DNA from: Zeus faber
Taxonomy: Eukaryota; Chordata; Actinopteri; Zeiformes; Zeidae
Length of the DNA: 64,000 bases
NCBI GenBank assembly: GCA_960531495.1
Contig: OY482847.1
Location: 26,107,598-26,171,597, forward strand
Reading direction: 5' to 3'
How positions within the stretch are numbered: the first letter of the stretch is position 1; every line of letters begins with the position of its first letter. Under the pieces are notes generated by a model, which searched no databases, was not told where the DNA came from, and saw only the letters and a list, made by a program, of their open reading frames with translations. The position numbers and the translations under genes are program-made. Below, piece by piece: positions 12,956-25,706 of this stretch.

Positions 12956-13160
12956 CTTGGTAAGGTGCATCAACATCTGCAGCGTCATCGTATCAAACCC
13001 ACCCCATATTAGATAAACGGCTGTGATTGGCCCGACCCTGGCAAGGTCGGGTGGAAATCTGTTTGAACGGGAGGGTGGCCAGATGTACTCTGCAGAGCAA
13101 ATGAAACATGAGCTGCAGATTAGTCCCCAGAGCATGATGGTTCCCAGGCTAACATGCTTC

Positions 13161-16100
13161 TAGACCAAATAAAAAAATACCATTCCAAAACAAGGCCAAA
13201 AATTGTATTTGTTTAGTAAGCTACGGTGGTAGTTGAAGGGAAGGAGGAATGCGAGTTGATGTCAAGTTCTGCCATATCTGGCAGAGGCATGTAAACAATG
13301 TCAGCAATTGTAGACTTCAGATAAGGTGCTACTCTAAAACAAAGTGTAACATATGGTATATTCCCATTAACACTTAGATGCATCTTTAATTTGGACAGTA
13401 GAAAAACACAAGAGAACCCATCTAGACATCCCTGAGAAATGGAAACGCCAACCTACCTGGAAGCTTCAGGTAACTAATGTAACTACAGCCATCCCTTCAG
13501 TATTCATTTCCATCAAAGTACACCTCATTATTTGAAGGACTTGAGCGACAGGGCTTGTCAGGATCTTACCAGTCAAGTACTGCCGTTGGCACTGCTTCAA
13601 AAGCATTAAAACATGTTGTAAGTGATATCTTCCATCAAGTGTTAATAATCTGTCTTTCAGAATGCCTTTGGCTTAAGGGGTGAGTTTGGGGTCCGGGTCA
13701 TTAGAAATGTACTTTCGTTGCTCTGTTTTGTTACAGTGTTCACCAGATTGTGTAAAGGCAATGCCCCAGTCGATGATTTATTTTGTTTCCACCATGGAAT
13801 TGAACTAAAAGCTTTCCAAGAAAAAGCTCTCTCTTCAAACCGGACTGGCATTGAAAACAGATTTTTTTGCAGGCGGCATGGTTGACAAATAATCATGAAC
13901 ATCCATTAACAACTGAAGTAATCTCCAGCAGGGCACTGAATCACTAAATCTGGGAGTGCAGCTGCTCACATTAAACGATTGGCATTGTTCCAGTTTGCTC
14001 CTAGGTGTGAGTGTTTGTGGAGGGCGCACATTTGTCAAATTCTAGGCTCAGAAGTCCCCCCGCAAATATTTTGGACACTGAAACTGTGACACCCACACTG
14101 GAAGTACAACCTGTCAGAAATCCACAATGCAGCAAGGAATATAGGAACTTGAAATGTCTGACAAAAGTTCTTGGCCTTTGCCCAAGATTCCTTTCTCACC
14201 CCAAAAATGCTTCCTATTAGAGTGTACTTGTTTGCTCATCCGACTGTTGACTCAAATACCGGCAATGCATGTTGGCAGAATTTGGGCAAATTTTCTTTAA
14301 CGGGACCGATTATGTTTCTTTTCAACAAATTAATAGAGGTCTCTGAGGTCCCCAAAACATGTTTTGAAAAAAAACAAAAACGTTTTTTTTTTAAGAAAAT
14401 ACCATTCAGATTATCCATTCTATATGGATTCATTCTAGTTATTCTTACATGCCTCCATACCATCCTGTTCCAAAAAGGGCTGTTTTTTGTGGGAGACCTA
14501 GTTCTGTGAGCCAATGGGGTTTAATGTTAATTCTGGGTTCCACTGTATTTAGTCTGTAAACTTTCACTGATTTCACCTTATCGGTCCAACAATATCTGGT
14601 TCTGAACAAATTTGAGGGGAGAAATACACAACCCAGTTGCTGAATCTTCACTCATATCAGACCTACAAGGCCTAATTTAAAAGTTCACCCTGATTTTCAT
14701 TGCTGTTCTGCAAACTTGTGGGGGAACATGAGTTAAGACCTTTATTTTAGATTACTTAAAAATTGCACGGTCTAATTACAATACATACAATTAAAATAGC
14801 ACAACCAAATGTGACAAGATTAGTAGTTCCATAAATCAAGAGAGAGCTTGCATCCGGTCCTTGGAACAGATGGTATGGTGAGCATAAATGGTTATAAGAA
14901 AGCATTAAGGCCGTAGGTGATGGTTGATTTCAGATTATGAAGAGGCCAGACACTAAGTTTGTCTCCTGGGCCATGTCATGCAGTAACATGTTAAAGTAAA
15001 GCAATGGTATTACGCTTCCCATGAACAGAATGTCATTAAGAAACCCCTCCATTCTAACGATCAGTGGAATCTACAAGTTCATGTTGGTTAACCTTTAAGG
15101 TCTTTCACTGGGGGCTACTGCCATTTCTTGAAGGCAATGACCCATGTCAGAGTGGTCAAGGTGAATGCCTAATCCCTCCACATCAAGATGAAAGGACAAT
15201 ACTGTTTTAGTATGGCGAGTGGCACTAAATTTCACGCTACTACTAACAAAAAAACAAACAAAGAGAATACAATTGAATGTCTTGCTCCCGTCATGCAGGA
15301 GAAAGGCATTCAGTTTGTGACTGGTAAACACTGAAGAAGAAAAGGAAGATGAATTGGCCACAGTCCCTATTCTCCATATCACGCCTATTCCGTGCCCTAT
15401 TCTCCAGTCTTGGCAACAGTCGACAGTGGGCAGAAACACAATCTCACTATGCAAACAAATAAAGACTGCCCCTCTGCTTTTAAAACCACTCATTCGTATT
15501 ACTGTGCTTGAGATTAAGCCACTTGGCTTACACATTAACTCCGCACACATGCCGATCAATAGCATTCCTAAGAGGTATGTTTGCTATAAAGAAGGCAGCA
15601 AACTATATCGTCAGTAGACCTGCTAGACCTTTGTCACATTACATTTGAACTTGGCTTTGAAGACCACGTTTTGAACTTGCAATTATTAATAAAAACACAG
15701 GAAAACATATGATCAATCTTGTAAGGGGTGGTAACTTGAGCAGTTAACTAAAAGATCTACAAAAGTGTGATTATCTAGGGCTGGAAAACCAGTTATAAAC
15801 AGTGGACTGTGAACATATGAACTGACAGTGAGCGATACAGCCCTTGTAAAACATGAAAATGTTGTCATAAAACTCCTCTATCGGCCGTTCTGACTGGCTG
15901 CATTGTGCCTATAGTTGAGGGGTGTTATGTAACACTAAGGAATTTAGTTGATCTGAAGATAAATAAGAACAGAGTGTGTAGCTGTGAACTTCTCAAGGCC
16001 TCAGCCCTGTTTCTCAGTCACAAGTACCAGAACTTTAAAATGTGACTGGAATGTTGAGGCAAGGGACAGCATGAACCCAAAAAAAGCCTCTCCTTTTCTC

Positions 16101-16682
16101 CACATTTGGCTGGAACTGGGCAAGCGTCTACCTTCTACCCTGGGCAAGCGTCTACCTTCTACCCTGAAAGACCCTGCAGTAGAATAAATACATAGACCTA
16201 GATTGAAAGAAAGAATGTTGAGCAGATGCTTAGTGCTTGAAAATAAATTTCTCTTGTATGAACTGCGTAATCCCTGCACAGCTGGACTAAAACTGTAGTA
16301 ATGCTTGAAATAGGACAGGCCCAACTCGTGGACCGACATAGGGACAGCTGTGGCCAAGCTGCGTTGCATAACAAATATGACAAGCCAACTGCACAGCAGC
16401 TCACACCAGGATGAAAATCTCAGTTTAACACAGTAGCCGTAGCCCTCCCATATAAGCAATCTGCACCAATGAATAATGAGCACCAGTATGCTTTGTAACA
16501 CCATGCACATGTATTTGTAATGAGTATTGACATTCAGCTTAGAGACCTTCTTATGGAGACAAACTGGTTAAAACAATGTAAATATGAGCGTTTGTCGAAG
16601 CTTTATCAGAACATTTTCACGTTACAAAAATGTAACGCAATGCTGTTATATACATAATGTTATGTCATCATTCTAAGCTTAC
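13161..16682. other. myo9a intron 2 adjacent to the first coding exon
   Basis: No conserved exon is visible. A 23-24 bp direct repeat, gggcaagcgtctaccttc and following bases, occurs twice at about 16,118-16,165. Reading frames such as 15,095-15,565 (minus) are unsupported. Confidence 0.55.
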
Positions 16683-17579
16683 CTCCAATACCGGCCCTGC
16701 CCCCAGAATGATCTGCTCCACCCCACTGGCAAATCCTTTCTGGCTGAGAGCGGTCAGGTGATGAATCAGGAAGTTTGTACTCTGTGTTTTTCCAGAGCCA
16801 CTCTCTCCTGATATAACAATGCACTGGTTCCTTTGTCTCTGCAACATGGCATGGTATGCCACATCCGCCACTGCGTAGATGTGCGGCTCCAGCTTCCCCA
16901 AAGCGTGGTTATCGTACATCTTGACATACTTGGGATTGTAGATAGGCAGGAATTTAAAGGGATTGATGCAGATGAGGATTGTGCCAACGTAGGTGTAGAT
17001 CCTCTCCTGGCGGAACCGTGAGCGCAGGTTGTCCAGCAGCGAGCGCTCGTTGAGCTCCGGCAGGCGGCACAGGTCAGCGTGGTCCCCTTGTGGTTCGGGC
17101 TGGGGCAGCAGGCCGCGTTCCACCATGCACCTGCGTTCCTCCGTGACTTGCAGCCACATCTGGAGGCTGCCACCATAGTGAATGGAACCGTCGAGGTTCT
17201 TCTGCCGCAGCAGGAAGCGGTAGTCCTCCCCGCCAGACAAGGAGCGCTGCTCCAGCGCCACACGGGGCCACAGCATCATCCGCTGCACAGGGCAGTCACT
17301 GGGGTTGAGGATCCATTCCTCCCCACCAAACTCCTTCACCTCAGCCAGAACGTAGCACTTAGTGCGATCCAGTCTGAGGCGATCGATGACACGCTCGATG
17401 GCCTCTGCGGCCGTGGTGGTCTTGCGGGCGCTGACCGGGCAGTAGATGGTGCCCTCGGCCAGGGCTCCTGGGTAGATGCGAACAGTGAACTCTGAGTTCT
17501 CAAAGCGCCGCCGCCGCCCAAAGGAGCCCACGCCACCAATGCCGCCACTGCCTCCGACCCCGCCATCATGAGCGTTCAT
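16683..17579 (-). CDS. myo9a: Unconventional myosin IXA, first coding exon (partial gene)
   Basis: Myo9a is a single-headed actin motor with a RhoGAP domain in its tail that inactivates Rho at cell junctions and protrusions. This exon encodes residues 1-299. The start MNAHDGG aligns with mammalian MNINDGG (recalled), which favours the ATG at 17,579 over in-frame codons upstream. A Gly-rich stretch (residues 6-21) precedes a Ras-association-like domain at about residues 26-128 ([19 protein letters not shown], then [16 protein letters not shown]). The motor begins near residue 160. The ATP-binding P-loop GESGSGKT is residues 258-265, followed by [10 protein letters not shown], where the exon ends at donor GGAG/GTAAGC. 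The rest of the motor, IQ motifs, C1 and RhoGAP domains are beyond the left edge. Teleosts may have two paralogues (myo9aa, myo9ab); I cannot say which this is. Confidence 0.97.
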
Positions 17580-17665
17580 GGCGGAGAAGGCGTTCCCATT
17601 AGTAGAACACGCCACTGGCACGTCCTTCTCTGGGCTGGAGGGGCCACAGCATCAAGACATCACTG
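17580..17665 (-). other. myo9a: myo9a 5'UTR part of exon 2, with NAGNAG acceptor
   Basis: On the minus strand the tract cacttttCAGCAGtgatg precedes the start codon by about 85 bp. Either CAG can serve as the acceptor (exon start at 17,665 or 17,662), a tandem NAGNAG site. Because this lies in the 5'UTR, the choice would not change the protein. Confidence 0.7.
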
Positions 17666-17729
17666 CTGAAAAGTGTGGGAGACACAGAGACATAATGAGT
17701 ATCAAACAAGGTTTTATTACTGTGATTGG

Positions 17730-17783
17730 TGTGTGTGTGTGTGTATGTATATATATATGTATATATATGTGTGTGTGTGTGTT
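17730..17783. repeat. (TG)n with (TATG) interruption
   Basis: Two TG runs flank a short run of tatatatgta, 65 bp upstream (in the myo9a sense) of the exon 2 acceptor. Confidence 0.85.
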
Positions 17784-19087
17784 TCAATTTTATTTATTTT
17801 AAATTCCCCCCTTGTCCTCTAAAAACCTCAACAACACAGATCCAAGTGCTTTTTTCCTTTTAATTCATCCAACACCAGATGCTGCAACATGGTACTCTGA
17901 AATCTCCTCAGATTATGACACCATGTGTGATTATGTAATCTTTTTAAAAGGACCAAATTATTTTGTGGGAGTCTGACACACATGCTCAAGAGGCGGGATG
18001 AAGGATAAATTATCTGGATCTGCATGTTTGCCGTCAACATGCACACGCTCACATGCACTTGACTCTTCACTAAATACAGAATGAAAGGTTCCACCTTCAA
18101 AACACAGCGGAGGGCCACAACAATGATTACTGTCAGACAGAAAAAAGGTAGATAAAGAGAGAGTGAGGGGAAGCTCGACTGAGCTGCTAACAAAAAAATA
18201 TTTTGAAGGGGATGTGAATTTTGTCCTTTGTTAAATGCAATAACAAAATGTAATTATGGAAAAAAATAATACCCACTATAAAATGTACCATGATGTGCAC
18301 ACTAAGCACGCTGGCTGTTTGTTTATATGACAAGGCCTCTGGTTTCTGGTAGCTGCACCTTTAAAAACTTTAAGTGCGAGAGGGCGGAGAGGAAATAGAA
18401 CTGCGACGAAAAAGGTGGTGCGCAAACGACGCCAGCTGGGAATGCACCCCTGCCTGGTCATTTCCTGTCGTCCAATACTCCTACTCCCGCCCTGTTGCTG
18501 CCTGCATAGCCATGTGTTTGCTCAGCCACAATCATTCAGTGATGTGCCATACAAAAACACATACGGTCAATAACAACAATCACCTACTCTTAACTCAAGA
18601 CCACAACAAAAACCAAACCAAAAGGAGTAGAAATGACCCCATCACTGCGTCGTGGTGGACTCTTGATTTTTTTGTGCTTTTGCTACACGACCCCTTGTGT
18701 TTTGAGTGTGTGCCCGCCTTGTGTTGTCTCTGTGTTTCTATGTGTGTGCTTAGATTTGTGTGTGTCTGGGTTTTGAGAACTGAGCTTGCGTCTGGTGCTT
18801 GGAACAGATGGTCAGCCCGCTGCTTAAGGGATAGGGGGAGATTTAAGGTTGTGGCAGGACTGCGCAGCACCAGCCTATGTTGGCCGCCTCACTATTTACC
18901 ATCACACATGGGCACTATCAACTAATTGACATCTCCTCCTGGAAAACACTTGCTCCGGCCAATCACATTACATCCTGCAATTACAACAGTCTTCTCCATT
19001 CTCTCTTGATGGAAAGACACAATTACCGTATTACACATGGCCTTGGAAGACTAAAGACATTGACAGCATTTGGAGATGAGGTTAACA
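17784..19087. other. myo9a intron 1 segment, no gene seen
   Basis: Unique sequence with no recognisable coding or RNA gene on either strand. Confidence 0.5.
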
Positions 19088-19410
19088 CGGTGGCAAGGTG
19101 GCTCAGTGGTTTGCACTGTTGCCTCACAGCAAGAAGGTCCTGGGTTTGAACCATGGCCGTCCCAGTTCATTTCTGTGCGGAGTTTGTGTGTCCTCCCAGA
19201 TTTTGGGTCGGGTTTCCTCCCACCATCAAAAAGACATCGATGTTAGGGTTAACGTCGATGTGTTGTTGGGGTGGATACTCAGGATTATGAGAGGATGTTG
19301 GCGTGTATGTCGCCGCTTTCTAAATCTGAGTCACAAGACTCACTATGGGACTGTGTGTGTAAAGCGACCTTGGGTCCCTTGAAAGGCGCTATATGAATTA
19401 AAGCCATTTT
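19088..19410 (+). mobile_element. tRNA-derived SINE
   Basis: A pol III A box (tggctcagtggt at 19,099-19,110) and B box (ggtttgaacc at 19,143-19,152) lie in tRNA-like spacing. They are followed by a non-tRNA body and a tail containing ggcgctatatgaattaaagc. The phrases gcctcacagcaagaaggtcc and tgggtttgaacc are familiar from widespread teleost SINEs. It is diverged at several promoter positions, so it is an old and probably inactive copy. It is not a functional tRNA gene because acceptor-stem pairing is absent. Confidence 0.8.
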
Positions 19411-22147
19411 CAATATTAACATTGCGGAAAAGGGTGGGGGATGGGATGAGGAAGGGTCCTGAGATGTAGATTAGATATGCTTTTAGATGTCTTAGTTGGT
19501 TCATCTTAAAGTACACTGGTGAAATTTGTGCCAAAGAGTTGAGTCACAGTTAATTATCGTTACAGTCTCAAAAGACTTGAAAACCCCACAATCAATTAAC
19601 TATTGGATAGCAACAATTAACTAAGGCCGAGACGGGCAAGGACAAGGCAACCTTGGGAAGCCAGAGCTTGAAAGTATCTCCCTTTCAGGTCGGAGCACAC
19701 GCTTTCTGTAGGAGACACAAAAGGTAAAACTGTGCATCATAAAGTAAAACAGGGGACTCAAAGGTGGCCTAAGTGCTCCAAGTGTATTTGAGTTCACTCC
19801 TGCTCCAGGGATGCCAACCCCAACCAGCAGGACTAAAAATAATACTTTTTAAGAGCTATCATAACATCGGCGCTAGTGACACATATACTAACTCTGAAGT
19901 GTCTATCTGCATTATTTCACATTTTGCCGCTGTGCTGTAGGTTTCACGACATGAAGAGTAAGCGTGAGACAGAGCAAAATGAGAGCGGAGAGGCAAGAAG
20001 GAGACCAAAAAGGATGGAGAGAGAATGTCTAAAGCATGAGATCATACCACCTCAGGCAACCTGTCTTTGCGTGGTCCAAGTTTGGAGAAAAATTAAAAAA
20101 AACAAAAAACAAAAAAAACAAAAACGTGGGACGGTCAAGATAAGCCCAGGGTCTGTCCTCTGGACGACCCAACATGGCACCTTCAGCCGAGCTCAGCGCA
20201 CAGTGTGGTCAGAAATGACAAATCACAGTGATCCGATCCGAAAGCTGTGGTTTGAGAAAGACACCGATCCGGATGAAGAAACAGGATGTTTCGAAAGGTT
20301 CTGTTCTCAGTTCTGTGAAAACACAATAAAGGGACTCCCGCTATGAGACTTTTCTTCATTCAGGTGGACGTTGGCCCTGAGAAACCCACCCGAGGTCAGG
20401 TGTTATCCAAGTTCACCAAGGTTAAGATCAACCCTTGGGTTTATCAGTCATTAGTTCGGTGGTATGGCATAACTTATAGCAAAACAGGTGATTAATGAGG
20501 AACATTCCTAGGTAGGTTTGTTTGTCCGGATGCAGCAAATTTAGTTTACATCAGATAAATCTTGAAACTGCTCATGTTTCAACAAATACTGTAAGAGTAA
20601 GAGTGCATTGCAGGTTGGTTTAAATTTGTTTTAATGTCGGAAAAATCTGCAAGACATGCATCTTTGCCAGAAAATCAGCAAATGAGTAAACAAACCACAC
20701 CTTGAAACCTGCCGAGTTGAGACGTGTGCATTACATCAATCCACTAATTCCCAGAACAGGGTTTTGTGCTCTTTCTCCCCACTGAGCTGAGCTAAGTGAA
20801 GAGTCATCTCTGAGGTTCCCTGTTGAAAAGCGCACTAAGGAGGGGTTCAGCCGTGTGACTCAAAGGCTGCCATTGTTGAAGAGTGAAGGATCAGGTTGGG
20901 TCAACTCGTTTGACAGCTGGGAATGTCATGCAGGCTCCGTACTATTTGGTCTATTTGGCTAATGACAGTTTTAATGTGCGTTTCATTCGGTCATTTGGAC
21001 TTGAGTGGAACCTTGGGTGCAACTTACCAACAAAGTCGACTAAGTGACAAAGACTACTCCCAATTCAGAACAGCATGTTTTTGTTTTTCCCTTTGCATTT
21101 GTTTCCTGTTTTTATTGCCGTGCAGGCCCTGCTCCTCGCTATATGTTAGACATATAAACCACATTTTATCCAGAGTGTAGCCTGGGATCCTCAAAACGGG
21201 GTTCCCCTGACCGCTCCAATGTCTAGGCTAAAGACCAAGGGTAACTAAGACTGTCTGAGCCCCAGAGGCAATGGAACCCCCTGACCGAGTAGCGGCACTG
21301 AGGAAGTACTCGTATGCTTATACTGCAATAAAAGTATACGTTTTGTAGCTAGAAAGGGAGGCTTAAAGTTATTCTTCAATGAGTTGAATGAGTTTGTTGT
21401 TCCTTAGGCGTGGAATTTCCTTGAGCTTGTTTTCTCTGAATTCTTGTTCATTTGTTGATTGCTTATAAAGTGCTCTGTGGCCTCTCCAAAATGTGATTAA
21501 GAAGAAACGGAGTAAAAATAAGCACTGAAAACAAATATATCCCAAATGTTCTCAAGTACTTATTGAAGTTTAGTTTGCCACAACTTGCAAGTACAGCCCA
21601 TGCAGACTTATTATGCATCCATTGCAAAAGCTAATTTACCCCTCCACTTTAATTGGGTTAAAGCATCTGCAACATTAAACCAGCCCCTATGACCCCTCCA
21701 GCACTCTCTCAGGGAGAGGAAATTGCACTTTAGAAATAAACCCCTTGCAGCTCCAGTCATATAATCAACTAGAAACAGAAGGAATGGGTACAGCTAGATA
21801 AAAAACACACAGATTGCTGGTGTGTGTGATTTATTTTTTTGTCAGACGCAGAATAAACTGATGGACGGATCGATGGATCATGGATCTATCATGGGTGGAC
21901 TGAAGGAACTTGATATGACAATTAAGCACAGAGAAGTCAAATAAAATCGAAATCTTATGTGTGGGGCAGCAGATACATGGAGAGACATGGAACTAATATG
22001 CGATAGTACAGTGAGATAAGGTTAAAAATGTATTTGCAGAAAGACTAATATAAGAAAGAGAGTGAAAGAGAGGGAGAATGACAGACAGTAGAGCACTGTT
22101 TTCAAATGGTTTCGATGAGGTTGTGGCCCCTCATAAACAGAAAGAAG

Positions 22148-22150
<3 letters not shown>
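19411..22150. other. myo9a intron 1 segment, no gene seen
   Basis: The 156-codon plus-strand frame at 19,876-20,346 is rich in Lys, Arg and Glu but has no recognised motif or homologue and contains an A-rich slip tract. I regard it as chance. Confidence 0.5.

Positions 22151-22151
<1 letters not shown>

Positions 22152-22202
<51 letters not shown>
22152..22202. repeat. (GT)n microsatellite
   Basis: About 25 GT units, followed by ggtgagtg repeats. Confidence 0.95.
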
Positions 22203-22207
<5 letters not shown>

Positions 22208-24127
22208 AGTGGGTGAGTGCCTGTCTGTCTTGGATAATATATGGTGTGTGCTGGGTTGTAAGGGAGTGGAGAAGATAACCCCCTCTGTTGGTTTGGAGGA
22301 GGGAGACAGAGGAGGAGTGAGGGGGTCAGCAGATTGATGCAGAGGTTAACATGCCGTGCAAGCAACAACTTGTACGACACACATCACATATGGACACTCA
22401 CTGGAAAAAAAAAGCATAATTTAACCATTCCTGCACCAAAATGCATTAACATGTCACACGAAAAACACCAGTGTCTTTGCCCCGTCGCACAGTCGTATTT
22501 TACCCTGACAACCGCAGCTCTTAGAAAGGAAGGCCTTGACCTTGTGAGCGCAGGAGCAACAACTCACCGGGCTGCGCAGGGAAGAAGGTCAAGGAGGCAG
22601 AGTGGTTAGAATGGTTACCTGGGCCAGGACAAGCTCGGGAATACGGAGGAATTCGGGATAATCAAATAGCCAGTGCACTCATTGTCTTGATGGAAGTGAC
22701 CAGTACCCAATACCTCCGCCCCTGTAGCACTCCCGTGGAGAGGATTAGACAATCATAAGGCTTTGCTACTAACACTGACCTACAGTGACTCTGCATATTG
22801 TTTAATCCCATCTAAGCAGTTTGGTGACGTGGCCGCGAGCAATAACCAACTTCTCACTGTATTTGACTTGATTATGAATGACCCTAAATTGGAGGAGAGC
22901 AGAACAGCAGATCGCTGACGTTGCCAAGTCAACATCCCTGCAAGATCTTTAGCTCTCAAGCAGCGTTTGAGTTGCAAATCAGCTATATAAAAAGGCCTCC
23001 TCAGGACAGAAGCACCAGAGCGCAGACTAGTTTCCTGTCTCAAATAGATGAGCTTACTGCTCCGGTGCTTGGACATTATTGGCAAAATGTCAAAACAGAC
23101 ACAGACGCCAGCACAACAGCTAATAGGAAATGTCTGAGTTGCTCGGTAAGTCATTCATCCACTGGCCTAACGAAGAACTCACAACAAAACTAGCTCTGAC
23201 GGATTTTTCACCTCCCAGAGCCTTCACTGGATTATGTAAGGGGGGAAAAAAGAAAGGTAAACTCCCACCAAGTGGAGAAGGCAACTCTGATGTTTTAGGT
23301 AATCATATGTTTAATACATCTAATATCAAATAATATTTAGTCCGTCTAGATTTACTGCTCTGATGAATGAAGCCAATTGAATTGAATGGAATCAAATGCA
23401 CCTTTTCAGGGAGTGGATAAGTAATGAAGGATCCAGTCAAGTGGGGCGGAAAAAAAGAAATACATCAATGATATTGTTCTAATATTGATATTGTGATATG
23501 GGATCAGATGCTGTCTGAGATTTCAGTCATGGTATTGTGGTACAGTGTTTTCCTGGCCCTACAGGCTGCTGAATTTCAGTGAAGTTGTCAAATTTTCTGA
23601 GAAATGCCTCTACCTGCTTGGCCATTATATCCATATTACTTATGATCAAATTCTTCAATCTTTGTGTGCAGTGAATAGTTCATGTAATAACTAAATATAT
23701 TGAGATCCCATTTCTTGGTAACATCATCCACTCTTAGTTTAGTATATACTGTATATATTATATGAAACCACAAATAGTCCATCCTCAAATTTTTGCTATA
23801 TTATCAACAGATGTATTCACGCAATGATTTGATTTTCTCAATATTGCACAACTGATGTTCCACAGACGCATCCATGTTTGCCAGCTGTTTTGAATTGGAC
23901 ACAAAACAGTTTAAAGTGTAGGTCTCGGAGCCTGTGGTTAAAAGAGTAACCTGGCCAACACTATATTTTCCTTCAATTTCCTCTTCACTTTCAGCAGGAA
24001 AACTTACAGCGCTTAAGACTTGTATTAACCAGTATTTTGTGACACCCCCTATTATTTGTCCTGCTTTTGTCAGTCGGTCTCAGGCATAATGACAAGCAAG
24101 AGGTTTGTATGTGTGTACCCTAGCAGT

Positions 24128-24480
24128 GTTTAGAAGAATACATCACAGGTCAGAGACAAAAACATAGAGAGAGAGAGAGAGTGAGTGAGTACATTGAAAT
24201 ACATTGATTTATGAAAACTGAAAATACTACATACAAAGGACAGAGGAACCGAGCAAGACAGAGATTGAATTGAGAAAAACAGAAGCAGAGCAAAACAGAG
24301 ACAGAGGAACGACAGAGAAACAAATAGAGAAAGAGCGGAGTCGAGATAGGAATGAGACAAGAGAGGTGGAGAGAGAGGGGAGGGGCGAGAGAAATAAATG
24401 GATGTGGGTTTCCTGAAATCGGAGCTGTGGGAAAGTGAGCGCCGTAGTGAAATGACAGGAAGGCAGAGTGAAAAATGAAG
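24128..24480. repeat. Purine-rich (GA) low-complexity region
   Basis: The plus strand is strongly purine-biased, with agagagag and gagacagag motifs. The antisense Ser/Leu/Phe-rich reading frames (24,130-24,899 minus) come from this CT-rich composition and are not considered genes. Confidence 0.7.
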
Positions 24481-25021
24481 GGAGACCGAGTATGAGATTC
24501 CAGCTCCTGCCCACATTCAGCCAGCGGCCCACTGCCAGCCTCCACCACCACCACGACATACTCGGGTGTAGGGGGATGATGCAACTCCTGTCCCTGTTTC
24601 CCATCCATCACCTCCCTCCTTTTCCTCCTCCTCTCATCTCCAACGGTCTTCAGTGATACACCCCTTGCCCCAGCTTTTCCACCCATCTCCAGACTGGTGA
24701 GGGACGGTGGAGTAATTACAGACACTCTTCGGTGATGGGGCCCAGATGGAGCAGTGATGGGCACTTTATTGCCCCAGTAACAACATAATAGGCCGCAGAT
24801 CCAAGAAATGAATCTTAGACTGACTTGAACGTGTTGAAGGTTTAACGTTGAAGAAAGGTTGGTGCGAGTGGGAGCCCCAGTGAAATGACAGAGAACCATA
24901 GAGATTGAATTGAGTAAAACAGAAGCAGAGCTTGGATTTTAGATGGAAAACACCTTCTAGTGTTCTCCATCACTCAAAGCAGATCTTAACTAATATTTAA
25001 CAACTATCAACTGTACTTACT

Positions 25022-25706
25022 TTAAAGCACCACTATGTAACTTTTTTACCTAAAAAATAACAGCTTCAAAACCATTTCGATGGTACACTGACTTGTAATA
25101 TGGAGGATTGCACCTCTTTCATTCCCATTCACTGCCCCCCCAAATGCCTGTTCTTGCACTATGTAACTTCTGTGTCCGGAACGAAACCAAGATTATTTTA
25201 TTTTTTTAAACATTAATTATAAAAATGCCGGTGAAAATATCCGGTATTAATGCTCAATACAAAACGTAGCCGCTCCACCTCCCCAACGGCGTGGGTGAGA
25301 CGGGCCAGCGGTGCAACCAGCACCAGCAAGGCCGCGATCCCACCTCAGCTCAGCCGGCACGCGCCGACCCCCACTTTCATTGCGCCATTTCATTGTTTCA
25401 CCCTCTGACTTCGATCTGCCAGGCCAAGCACATCCGGTACCTGCACCAGTAGTAGAGGGCCCCGTCCCTCCATGGCTCCGGCAAACGGCAAAGCTCGTGC
25501 AAGCGGAGCTGTAAACTAGGTGTACATTTTATTTGTGTTTGCAACATAAACTGTTGTTGAAACGTGACGAATATGGTTCAAATTTGTCCAGAAAATAAAT
25601 TACTTTCGGACACCGGACCGAGTTTTATGACAGTGGTGTAAAAGTGCAATTTCACTCTAAAACTGTAGGGACCCCAAATCCCAAAAGTTACATCATGCTG
25701 ATTTAA
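25022..25706. mobile_element. TTAA-flanked non-autonomous DNA transposon
   Basis: Both ends carry TTAA (25,022-25,025 and 25,703-25,706). Next come imperfect terminal inverted repeats: agcaccactatgtaactttt on the left, and, read inward from the right end, atcagcatgatgtaactttt. The body has the phrase cactatgtaacttctgtg and a GC-rich core. TTAA duplications suit piggyBac- or Kolobok-type elements. No transposase frame is present. Several TIR differences indicate an old copy. Confidence 0.75.

Larger units (their letters stand above)
12197..13160. mobile_element. TIR DNA transposon, possibly Mutator-like, with minisatellite cargo
   Basis: Short terminal inverted repeats tagcctgg (12,206-12,213) and ccaggcta (13,144-13,151) are flanked by a 9-bp direct repeat, acgtgcttc on the left and acatgcttc on the right. 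The one difference is at a CpG. A 9-bp duplication suits Mutator-like elements, though the short TIR makes the superfamily uncertain. Inside are a 28-bp-unit CCAAT minisatellite and the start of a RecQ-like helicase reading frame. No transposase is present, so the element is non-autonomous. Boundaries rest on the TIR and duplication seen by eye. Confidence 0.6.

Noticed and set aside
19088-19165. tRNA gene
   Set aside because: A and B boxes are present but acceptor-stem pairing is lacking and a SINE body and tail follow.
19876-20346. 156-codon plus-strand frame
   Set aside because: Lys/Arg/Glu-rich over an A-rich slip tract, no homology recognised, no promoter or splice context.
24130-24899. 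249-codon Ser/Leu/Phe-rich minus-strand frame
   Set aside because: It overlaps purine-rich low-complexity DNA; the hydrophobic look is a composition effect and no splice or domain signal supports it.
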